Origin: Gulosibacter hominis
GTDB taxonomy: Bacteria; Actinomycetota; Actinomycetes; Actinomycetales; Microbacteriaceae
Direction: 5' to 3'
Assembly: GCF_904842695.1 (NCBI RefSeq)
Contig: NZ_CAJGWQ010000007.1
Span: 1 to 64,000 of the forward strand
DNA length: 64,000 nucleotides
The notes under the pieces were generated by a model, which was not told the origin of the DNA, searched no databases, and worked only from the letters and a program-made list of their open reading frames with translations. This document shows, piece by piece, positions 1 through 6,588 of this stretch (within the stretch, counting starts at the first letter, position 1; each line of letters opens with the position of its first letter). Made by a program: the position numbers and the translations under genes.

Positions 1-61
1 CTGGGGGGCTGGGGGGGGGCTGGAGCCGGAAGCCGGGAGCCGGGCGAGCACCGCAGACACA

Positions 62-93
62 ACAAGACCCCGGCCCGAAAGCCAGGGTCTTGT
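62..93. terminator. Stem-loop downstream of the WXG100 pair
   Basis: Nine-base arms (62-70 and 85-93) pair perfectly, and a 3-bp inner stem (72-74/81-83) extends them after one mismatch. The hairpin lies just past the stop of the last minus-strand gene, so it probably ends the WXG100 transcript. No U-tract follows on the minus strand, so intrinsic termination is inferred. The G-rich first 50 bases hold no gene that I can see. Confidence 0.5.
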
Positions 94-121
94 CGCTAGT
101 TTGAACGGCGTCAACTAGTGA

Positions 122-412
122 TTAGCCACCGAAACGAGCCGCACCGCTGCGGTCGGTCTGGTTGAAGTTTGAGGCCGATTCGCCGAGCAGGGCCTTGATC
201 TGCTGCAGAACCTGGCTCATGTCGGTGAGGGCCGAGTTCCAGTTAGCCTTGGCAACCTGGTACGAGTTAGCGGCTTCACCAGTCCACTGCTCAACGAGCG
301 GCTTGAGCTGGTTCTCCATGTCGTCGAGCTGGTTCGAGATGTTGCGCGAACCGGTGTCGATGTCGTTCTGTGCGCTGGCAACTACGCCGTAGTCAACACG
401 AATGTCAGTCAT
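122..412 (-). CDS. WXG100 family protein (ESAT-6/CFP-10-like)
   Basis: This 96-residue all-helical protein has the canonical WTG turn at residues 43-45, the size and midpoint position typical of WXG100 proteins. Such proteins form helical-hairpin dimers and are secreted by T7SS, often as the partner of a neighbouring paralogue. It lies 33 bases downstream of a second WXG100-like gene, with a GGAG ribosome site before its ATG, so the two are probably cotranscribed and may heterodimerise. The C-terminal tail (about residues 81-96) is polar. I do not see a clear YxxxD/E export motif there, so either the partner supplies it or the signal is divergent. Confidence 0.92.
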   Translation of the reverse strand: MTDIRVDYGVVASAQNDIDTGSRNISNQLDDMENQLKPLVEQWTGEAANSYQVAKANWNSALTDMSQVLQQIKALLGESASNFNQTDRSGAARFGG

Positions 413-445
413 GATTTTTCTCCGTTTTCGATTCGTTGCCGCCGA

Positions 446-769
446 CTAGGCGCCGTAGGTGAAGTTGATGTTCGAGGTTTCGATGTTGAGCGAAGCTGCG
501 CGCTCCTCATCGGTGGTGTCGAAGTCTGCCTGGGTGCCGCGGAGATCCGACTCGAAGTTGTCGAGAGCCGAAACGAGACGGTTGGCGTCTTCGTCCCAGC
601 GCGTCATGAGCTGACGGAACTGGGTGGCGGTACGACCGTCGAAAGCACCCACCGAGATTGCCTCGATCTGGCCGCGGAGGGTCGAAATGGTCTGGGTCAG
701 CTCGCTGCGCGACGTGTTGACGATCTGGGCACCACGATCAATGGCACCAGCTTCTGCGTTTACAGTCAT
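446..769 (-). CDS. WXG100-like protein with FDG in place of WXG
   Basis: This 107-residue helical protein heads the WXG100 pair. The turn between the two predicted helices reads FDG at residues 43-45, the same position as WTG in its neighbour, so the tryptophan is replaced by phenylalanine. Size, helix pattern and adjacency still support the WXG100 fold. A good ribosome site (AGAGGTG) precedes the ATG and a sigma70-like promoter lies about 60 bases upstream. Divergent-turn members are known as one half of heterodimers in other ESX systems, so a heterodimer with the downstream WXG100 protein is inferred. Confidence 0.85.
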   Translation of the reverse strand: MTVNAEAGAIDRGAQIVNTSRSELTQTISTLRGQIEAISVGAFDGRTATQFRQLMTRWDEDANRLVSALDNFESDLRGTQADFDTTDEERAASLNIETSNINFTYGA

Positions 770-828
770 GATTCACCTCTGGGTATTGGTTCGCAGACGT
801 GTGCCTGCTTCGTGCGGATTGCGTGTGC

Positions 829-856
829 AGTATACGGATTTCGGGTAATTTGACAA
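829..856 (-). promoter_or_regulatory. Predicted sigma70-type promoter of the WXG100 pair
   Basis: On the minus strand a TTGTCA -35 box (851-856) and a TATACT -10 box (829-834) are separated by 16 bases, about 60 bases upstream of the first WXG100 ATG. Both hexamers are close to consensus in otherwise GC-rich DNA. This suggests the two WXG100 genes have their own promoter in addition to any read-through from the mycosin operon. Confidence 0.6.
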
Positions 857-873
857 TTTGCTTTTCCGTTACT

Positions 874-924
874 TTTGAGAATCGGCACTGACCAGGGCTT
901 TTTCTCAAAGGTAGTGGCCGATTC
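874..924. promoter_or_regulatory. Overlapping alternative hairpins between mycosin and the WXG100 genes
   Basis: Two inverted repeats share bases: GAATCGGC (879-886) with GCCGATTC (917-924), and TTTGAGA (874-880) with TCTCAAA (903-909). They cannot both form at once. The element lies just after the mycosin stop codon, so it is either a terminator for the long operon or an attenuator-like switch. Function is inferred. Confidence 0.35.
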
Positions 925-930
925 CGCCCT

Positions 931-2628
931 CTACCGACGGTGCTGTTCACCCGATTGTTCACCTGGGCGGTGATTCGGATGCTGCCAATTCGGTGCCTGC
1001 GGGGGTACTTGCATCCCGGATGCGTGATTTCTGGCACCCGGATGCACCTGCTGCTGGCCCGGGTAACCGTTCGGCTGGCCCGGGTAACCGTTCGGCTGGC
1101 CCGGGTAACCGTTCGGCTGGCCCGCGGGTGCCGAATAACCATCGGGGTGACCGCGGTGATATCCACCGGATGCATGCAGCTCGTGCGCTGACATCGCCTG
1201 TCTGGGCCGGTCTTTTTTGCGGCTCGTAACGACCACCGCAATCACTACCACCGCGATGACCACCACCGCAGCGATTACGCCGAGCACAATGAGGATGGGA
1301 AGATCGATACCTCCCCGCTCTGCCGGGGCCGCACTGGATGCATCCGAAGCATCCGGCCCATCCGCCTCGCTCGGCGGGGCTGCGCCCCACGAGCCGGCAT
1401 CTGGCGCCATTCCGAGCCAGCCCTCGTCTTTTGCCACCTGTGGCAGCCATTTGACGACTTCGGGGTTAATACCCGCATCCGCTCGGTAATTGCTGACGTA
1501 TCCCATCGTTTCATCGAGCGGAAAGCCGTCACAGATCTCTCGGATCACATCCCAGCCGGGGTCGGCATTGACCGAATCTGGGTAGGTGAGCGGCTCATCG
1601 GGGTACTGCGAAGGGTCGTTCTGGATGAATTTCACCGGATCGATGGCACCGTAACCGAGCTTGTCTGAAACGGCACCGCCGCCCGTCGCTGTTGCCGTGA
1701 GTGATTGGATGAGCTGGTTGTACGTTGCATCCGGCCACTGTTGGCGTCCCAGTGCGAGTGTGCCGGCAACGATTGGTGCTGAAAAACTTGTGCCCGCACC
1801 GCCGGTGGTGAGGCTGCCGTCAACCTCACGCAGCATGAGGCCCTCGCCGGGTGCTGCCACGGTGAGCCCGGTGCCTGACGCAGCCCAGTCGGTGGCCGTA
1901 TTGCCCGGTTTGGTTGCGGTGACGGTCACCACGCCCGGTAGGCCGGCTGATTCGGCAGTGACGTTGCCGTCATTACCGGCACCGGTCACCAGTGCTTTGC
2001 CCTGCATCTGCCAGTAGGCGCTCTGGTAGCTGGTGGGTTGGATGGGGCCGAGCATCGAGATTGACAGGATGTCGGCTCCGCGCTCTTCGGCGTCTGCCAT
2101 CCGGCCGCCGCCGAGAACCGCCATCGGGTCGCAGGCTTCGGGCCACTGTGACGAGCCTGGCGTGACCGCGAACGGAACCTCCATTACCAGCAGTTTCGCG
2201 CCGGGCGCGACGCCCTGGATGCGTTCCGGGCCACCCTGCCCCACGATCATGGCCGCGACATTGGTGCCGTGATTGATCGAGTCTTGATAGTTGCCGCCGT
2301 CAAGGTCGACGACTGTGCCCTGTTCGGCGAGGTCGCGCAGCGGTGCGCATTCGTCCGGCATTGGCACGACCTCAATATCGGCGCCCTGCAGGTCGGGTGA
2401 ATTGAGGTCAACACCGGTTTCGGCGATCGCGATTGTGACGCCTGAACCGTCATGTCCCTGTTCGAGAAGCTGGTTGTAGCCGAGTTCGCTATTGAACCAG
2501 CTGGCGGTCTCTGCCGCCGCTGCCGATTGCGCTACCGGGGCAAATAGGCTGCCGGCTAGTGCAACGAGGGCGACGCCCGCAGCCATCTGCGAGCGTCGCC
2601 AAATACCTACTCGAGCAATTGGGGTCAC
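931..2628 (-). CDS. Mycosin-like membrane subtilase with altered catalytic Asp
   Basis: A 565-residue S8-family protein. A signal peptide (about 14-39) is followed by the protease domain and a C-terminal membrane helix (about 445-470). The His motif HGTNVA (H120), the oxyanion Asn (GAGND, N219) and the Ser motif GTSFSAP (S281) are present. The first triad motif reads AETGVD, with Glu70 where Asp is expected. After the membrane helix comes a cytoplasmic tail with four QPNGYPG-type units. Mycosins stabilise or process ESX substrates. The GTG start overlaps the stop of the upstream PPE-like gene (GTGA), so translation is coupled. This is the second mycosin of the locus. Whether the Glu variant is active is unknown; a structural role is possible. 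Confidence 0.88.
   Translation of the reverse strand: MTPIARVGIWRRSQMAAGVALVALAGSLFAPVAQSAAAAETASWFNSELGYNQLLEQGHDGSGVTIAIAETGVDLNSPDLQGADIEVVPMPDECAPLRDLAEQGTVVDLDGGNYQDSINHGTNVAAMIVGQGGPERIQGVAPGAKLLVMEVPFAVTPGSSQWPEACDPMAVLGGGRMADAEERGADILSISMLGPIQPTSYQSAYWQMQGKALVTGAGNDGNVTAESAGLPGVVTVTATKPGNTATDWAASGTGLTVAAPGEGLMLREVDGSLTTGGAGTSFSAPIVAGTLALGRQQWPDATYNQLIQSLTATATGGGAVSDKLGYGAIDPVKFIQNDPSQYPDEPLTYPDSVNADPGWDVIREICDGFPLDETMGYVSNYRADAGINPEVVKWLPQVAKDEGWLGMAPDAGSWGAAPPSEADGPDASDASSAAPAERGGIDLPILIVLGVIAAVVVIAVVVIAVVVTSRKKDRPRQAMSAHELHASGGYHRGHPDGYSAPAGQPNGYPGQPNGYPGQPNGYPGQQQVHPGARNHASGMQVPPQAPNWQHPNHRPGEQSGEQHRR
1053..1115. repeat. 21-bp in-frame tandem repeat in mycosin tail
   Basis: Three identical 21-bp units begin at 1053, 1074 and 1095 and encode the QPNGYPG heptads of the mycosin cytoplasmic tail. 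Identity at the DNA level suggests recent expansion and probable length variation between strains. Confidence 0.9.
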
Positions 2629-4364
2629 CAGCGGTCACCTTCCGGAGCCGCGACCTCGATGACGCGGTCGGTCGCCGAGCCGGCCTCGCCGGCAGCGCCG
2701 ACCTCGACCTGTTCCGGTGCCTCGTAAAACTCGATACCGGAGGCACCAAAGTTGTTGCCGCGGCGGTTATTGCGCTCGTCGCGGCCGCCTTTGGCGCGGC
2801 CAGCGGCTCCCGCTCCGGCACCAGCACCGGCAAACGGAACCATACCCATTCCAGCACGGCCGGCACCTGCGGCGCCGACAGCCCCGGCTCCTCGACCGGC
2901 GCCCGCACTCGCACCAGCAGCGGCACCGGCAGCACCGGCACCACCACCGGCACCGAGACCGCGTGCACCGCCCGAGCCAGCAGCGCCTGCGGCACCGCCC
3001 TTCACCATCGCAGCACCACCGCGAGCACCGGCACCGCGTCCGCCGCTATTGCGCTGACCGGATGCACCGGCACCATTACCAGTCGCACCACCGCCAACCA
3101 TCGGCATCATACCGGGCCCGCGCCCCATACCGGCGCCGGCACCACCACGGGCACCTGCGGCACCGGCCGCACCGGTGGCACCCGGGGCGCCAGCAACACC
3201 CGTGACACCCGCGGCTCCAACACCGCGACCGGCCGGCACCGCAGCGACTCCTGCGCCTCGAACACCGGGAGCATTCACACCGCGTCCGGCACCTGAACCA
3301 GCACCAGCACCGGCACCAGCGCCGAAACCTCCCACAAATCCGGCTCCACGACCGCCCGCAGCACCGCCGCGGCCAGCGGTACCCGCGGCAGCACTGCCGG
3401 CCGCACCGCCTGCCATCGGCATCATGCCCATACCACGGGCACCGCCCGGCGCACCGGCACCCGGCATAGCCGGCAGTGCGGCATTGGGTACGAGCGCCGC
3501 AGCCCCACGACCACCGAGCGCCGCAGCCCCGAGACCGAGCGCTCCGATACCGGCGCCGCCGAGCATCGCGCCGCCGGCCAGCTGCCGCCGCATTTCTTGT
3601 TCGGCGAGATCACGGATGACCGGGTCACGAGGGGCGACACCGTTACGCGGGTCAAGGGTCAGCGCATAGCCGCTATCGAGCGGGCCGTCCTGGCTCATTT
3701 CACCGGGACGGTACACCTTGATGGGCCATTCGGATACGGGCGGCACATTCGTCGAGGGCGTATAGAGCTCGGGCTCGCCGCTGGGCACGCCGCTGTAGTC
3801 GGTGAAGTGCGGTGACGATGAGTTGTCGCCCGAACCGTCGAGCAGCAGTTCACGAATGGCTTTCGCATTCATCTGGTTCGAGCTGCCATCCATGTTCGAG
3901 TGCAGCCTCCGCAGCGCTTCGCGAGCAATGCGCTCACGCTCCTGTTCGCGACGTGCGCGCAGGCCCTCAAGGAAGCTGGCACCGCTGGTCAAGCCGGTGC
4001 TCGGGGTCCACACCAGCGGCAGCATGCCGTAGACAAACTCAAAAAAATTCACTCCGCCGCTGGGGAGGTTTTGGTAGTCGTGCTGCGCGGTCTGCATGTG
4101 CCCCTGCATCTCGTCGGTGAGTGTGCTGCCCTTGAGCGCAGTGGCCTGCAACAGGTCGATGTAGTTACTGAGCTTGTCGAGGCTCGAACGGATGGCAACG
4201 TCGGTGGTGCCGCCAAACATGGTGTCGAGCTTCATAATCTGGCGAAGCTTTTGCGCACTCGAATCAAGTTCTGAAGCGGCGGCGGTGAGTTCGCTCGAGT
4301 CGGAGGTGAAGTCTCCGAGGTTTGCCTGCATTACCTTGCTGAGTCGGTCAACGTAGTAGCCCAC
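2625..4364 (-). CDS. PPE-like T7SS substrate candidate with long Gly/Ala-rich domain
   Basis: 579 residues. The first roughly 110 are helical with heptad-like spacing, as in WXG100/PPE/LXG N-terminal domains, and no signal peptide is seen. A linker contains a WTPSTG segment. From about residue 255 to 520 the chain is almost all Gly and Ala with regular Arg, punctuated by repeated MGMMPM/MGMVPF islands. The tail (from about 520) is charged and acidic. This layout recalls mycobacterial PPE and PGRS proteins, but I see no PPE motif, so the family name is an analogy. It is translationally coupled to the downstream mycosin, which fits a secreted or surface substrate. No enzymatic motif is visible. 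Confidence 0.75.
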   Translation of the reverse strand: MGYYVDRLSKVMQANLGDFTSDSSELTAAASELDSSAQKLRQIMKLDTMFGGTTDVAIRSSLDKLSNYIDLLQATALKGSTLTDEMQGHMQTAQHDYQNLPSGGVNFFEFVYGMLPLVWTPSTGLTSGASFLEGLRARREQERERIAREALRRLHSNMDGSSNQMNAKAIRELLLDGSGDNSSSPHFTDYSGVPSGEPELYTPSTNVPPVSEWPIKVYRPGEMSQDGPLDSGYALTLDPRNGVAPRDPVIRDLAEQEMRRQLAGGAMLGGAGIGALGLGAAALGGRGAAALVPNAALPAMPGAGAPGGARGMGMMPMAGGAAGSAAAGTAGRGGAAGGRGAGFVGGFGAGAGAGAGSGAGRGVNAPGVRGAGVAAVPAGRGVGAAGVTGVAGAPGATGAAGAAGARGGAGAGMGRGPGMMPMVGGGATGNGAGASGQRNSGGRGAGARGGAAMVKGGAAGAAGSGGARGLGAGGGAGAAGAAAGASAGAGRGAGAVGAAGAGRAGMGMVPFAGAGAGAGAAGRAKGGRDERNNRRGNNFGASGIEFYEAPEQVEVGAAGEAGSATDRVIEVAAPEGDRW

Positions 4365-4408
4365 GAGTCAGTCCTTAGTGTTCTTTCGCAAATGTCACGC
4401 ACAAATGG

Positions 4409-5008
4409 TTAGTGAGCTGGCAGCTCGTTAGTGTCGGCGGTCATCCGTTGGGAGATGTACTCGTCGATGGCGAAGTACTTCTTAGCGCTGTTTTGGAACC
4501 AGCCACGCACCTCGTCACGCTCAGCTGTGGAGCAGTCGGGCATGAGCTGGGTGAGAAAGTCGTCGCTACCCAAAAAGACATTGCGCAAGAACTCTGGCAG
4601 CATCTCGAGCTGGGCAATAACCTGCTCACGCTGCAAATACGGGTCAACCGAACGCGCATATTCCCCCAGTCCGCTACGCTCTTCGAGCTGCGTGAACTGG
4701 TTCGTCATCTGCTGCTGACCAGCCTCATCGAGCGTTTGGAACTCGTCGTGGGTTTGCATGAGCATTTGGGTGTACAGCTCGGCCGCATGAGCCGCCTCAC
4801 GCATCCGGGCGGCGAGCGCATCCGCAAATTGCTGGCTGCGGGTGAGTGCCATGCCGGTTTCTGAAAGGTCGGTCCACTTGGATGCGGTCTGGCGATTCGA
4901 AACCTCTGTCATCTTCGACGCAGTTTCAGTGGTGATATCACCACTTGAGGTCATGAGATTTTTTGCGGCCGAAACTGAATCCGGCGCTACGTCAACGTTT
5001 TCTGACAC
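4409..5008 (-). CDS. Unrecognised helical protein of the T7SS operon
   Basis: I chose the GTG at 5008 because a strong GGGGGAG site sits six bases before it; the open frame runs further upstream but overlaps the kinase gene. The 199-residue product is acidic, mostly helical, and has no signal peptide or membrane segment. A region around residues 60-125 (rich in Gln, Ala and Glu) could form a coiled coil. A single Cys lies in a late MPDCST segment. The gene lies between the Ser/Thr kinase and the PPE-like gene, suggesting a cytosolic chaperone (EspG-like role) or a second substrate. I do not recognise its family. Confidence 0.7.
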   Translation of the reverse strand: MSENVDVAPDSVSAAKNLMTSSGDITTETASKMTEVSNRQTASKWTDLSETGMALTRSQQFADALAARMREAAHAAELYTQMLMQTHDEFQTLDEAGQQQMTNQFTQLEERSGLGEYARSVDPYLQREQVIAQLEMLPEFLRNVFLGSDDFLTQLMPDCSTAERDEVRGWFQNSAKKYFAIDEYISQRMTADTNELPAH

Positions 5009-5068
5009 TGTGCGCTCCCCCGCAATTGCCGATACCGTCACTGACGGGGGCAGTGTACCCTGAGTGAC

Positions 5069-5083
5069 TTTCACCGGGTGAAA
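5069..5083. promoter_or_regulatory. Perfect palindrome upstream of the helical protein gene
   Basis: TTTCACC (5069-5075) and GGTGAAA (5077-5083) flank a single G. The palindrome sits in the 98-base gap between the kinase stop and the next start and is followed on the plus strand by a run of T. It could be an operator or part of a weak terminator; sequence alone does not decide. Confidence 0.35.
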
Positions 5084-5106
5084 CTTTTTTGTAACCTGCC
5101 CGCCAA

Positions 5107-6588
5107 CTAGTGCGTAAGGCAGGCCCGCTGGCTCGCCGAGACCTGTCCGTCGGCGCCGCGCACCCACACCTCGATGCAGTTTGAACCGCTCACGATCGGA
5201 AACTTCACCGAATTGTGCGCCGTCAGCTCGATGATGGTGTCGTGCCCCGCTCGTTCGACGCGATAACCGAACGGCTTGCCGCTCATATTGGCGACCTGAT
5301 CGGGTGCCTGCCAGGTGGCCACCGCATCCCCACCATTCACGGTGAGTTTGAGCCCCGACACCCGGGGCACTGTGGTGGGGGCCACATCCTCAGCGGCGGC
5401 CGGGTTACGATCGTCCGCTGCCGGAGCCACGGTCCAGCCGCCGCCCCGCAATAGCGCGAACATGAGCACCCCGGCGATGAGCACTCCGGCAGCAATTGCG
5501 ATGGCGTTCCCCACCACGGATGCGCGCCGCGGCTTGACCTCCCGAGATGCGGTGTCGGTGTCGGCACTTCGGTGAATTGATTCCGACAGGTGGCGCACCA
5601 TCGGCGGATCGGAAAAATCGAAAGACTGTTGCCTGGTTGTCGCCGCGCTGATGACCGAAACTGGCCGGATGCGGGTGGCGTCCGGGTCGTCTGCCAGCTC
5701 GACTGCGGCGCGCCCCTGCCGCACCGTGCCGAACGAGCGGATTTCGAGTTCGGTTTCGGGAATACCGAGCTCGCGCTGTTGCTGCTGCAGCAGTCGACCA
5801 AAATCAGCTGCTGACGGCCGGCTTGCCGCATCCCTCGACATCGCCCGCAGCAGCAATTGCGCCACTGATTCGGGAACATCGCGCCGTCCGATGCTGCTGA
5901 CCGGCGCCGAGAGTACGCGCGCCACCAGCGCGCTGCGGGAGTTGTCGCCGCCGGGAATTTCAAACGGTGAGTTCCCCGCCAGCCAGGTCCAAATTGTCGC
6001 CGCGAGCGAGTACACATCCTGCGCTGGCGATACCGTGATGTGTTCGTAGTGCACCTCGGGCGCGGCCCAGGGCACCGACAGTCCGCCCTCGCCGGGGCGC
6101 ATCGGCAATCCGGTCGCCCCCGAGATACCGAAGTCGGTGAGCACGGGTGCTCCGAACTCGGTGACCAGGATATTGGCCGGCTTCACATCGCGATGCACGA
6201 TTCCCACCGAGTGCAGCGTCGCCAGCGCGCCCGCCATGATGACGCCGTAGCGCAGCGCATCTACCAGGCTCAGCGCGGTACCGCCACGCTCCCAGATCGG
6301 CGGGCGGCAGGCCTCAAGCGCCATCCACGGCGCGCCCGAGTCGGTGCGGCCGGTGGCGTAGAGCGAAACGATGCCGGGATGCGATGACACCTGTGCCAGC
6401 ACATTCGCTTCGCGGCGGATTGCGGCAGCTGCCCGGGGGCCTTCCTGCTGGCGCAGCACCTTGATGGCAACATCTCGTTTGGGTACGTGCTGGCGATACA
6501 GGTGCACGTCGGCGCTGCCGCCACGGCCGAGAAATTCTCGCCACGTGTATCCGGCGATCTCGGGACCCTCAGGATTGGCGGTACCCAC
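5107..6588 (-). CDS. Membrane Ser/Thr protein kinase (PASTA-less, Hanks type)
   Basis: 493 residues. The cytoplasmic kinase domain (about 12-270) has the glycine loop GRGGSADV (21-28), Lys43 in VAIKVL, the HRDVKPAN catalytic loop (D134, N139), DFG (152-154) and APE (176-178), so it should be active. A juxtamembrane linker leads to one membrane helix (about 359-380) and an extracytoplasmic FN3-like sandwich (about 405-490) with two late Cys. It replaces the PASTA repeats of PknB. The GTG start directly follows the transglutaminase-like stop and has an AAGGAG site. Family knowledge and the FHA protein encoded nearby suggest that it phosphorylates T7SS or cell-envelope partners. It corresponds to the kinase of the bifidobacterial PFNA cluster. 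Confidence 0.93.
   Translation of the reverse strand: MGTANPEGPEIAGYTWREFLGRGGSADVHLYRQHVPKRDVAIKVLRQQEGPRAAAAIRREANVLAQVSSHPGIVSLYATGRTDSGAPWMALEACRPPIWERGGTALSLVDALRYGVIMAGALATLHSVGIVHRDVKPANILVTEFGAPVLTDFGISGATGLPMRPGEGGLSVPWAAPEVHYEHITVSPAQDVYSLAATIWTWLAGNSPFEIPGGDNSRSALVARVLSAPVSSIGRRDVPESVAQLLLRAMSRDAASRPSAADFGRLLQQQQRELGIPETELEIRSFGTVRQGRAAVELADDPDATRIRPVSVISAATTRQQSFDFSDPPMVRHLSESIHRSADTDTASREVKPRRASVVGNAIAIAAGVLIAGVLMFALLRGGGWTVAPAADDRNPAAAEDVAPTTVPRVSGLKLTVNGGDAVATWQAPDQVANMSGKPFGYRVERAGHDTIIELTAHNSVKFPIVSGSNCIEVWVRGADGQVSASQRACLTH

Noticed and set aside
2559-3296. Thr/Ser-rich open frame opposite the Gly/Ala-rich PPE-like gene
   Set aside because: The composition is the direct complement of the GGC/GCC repeats. 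No ribosome site, no fold and no homology features.
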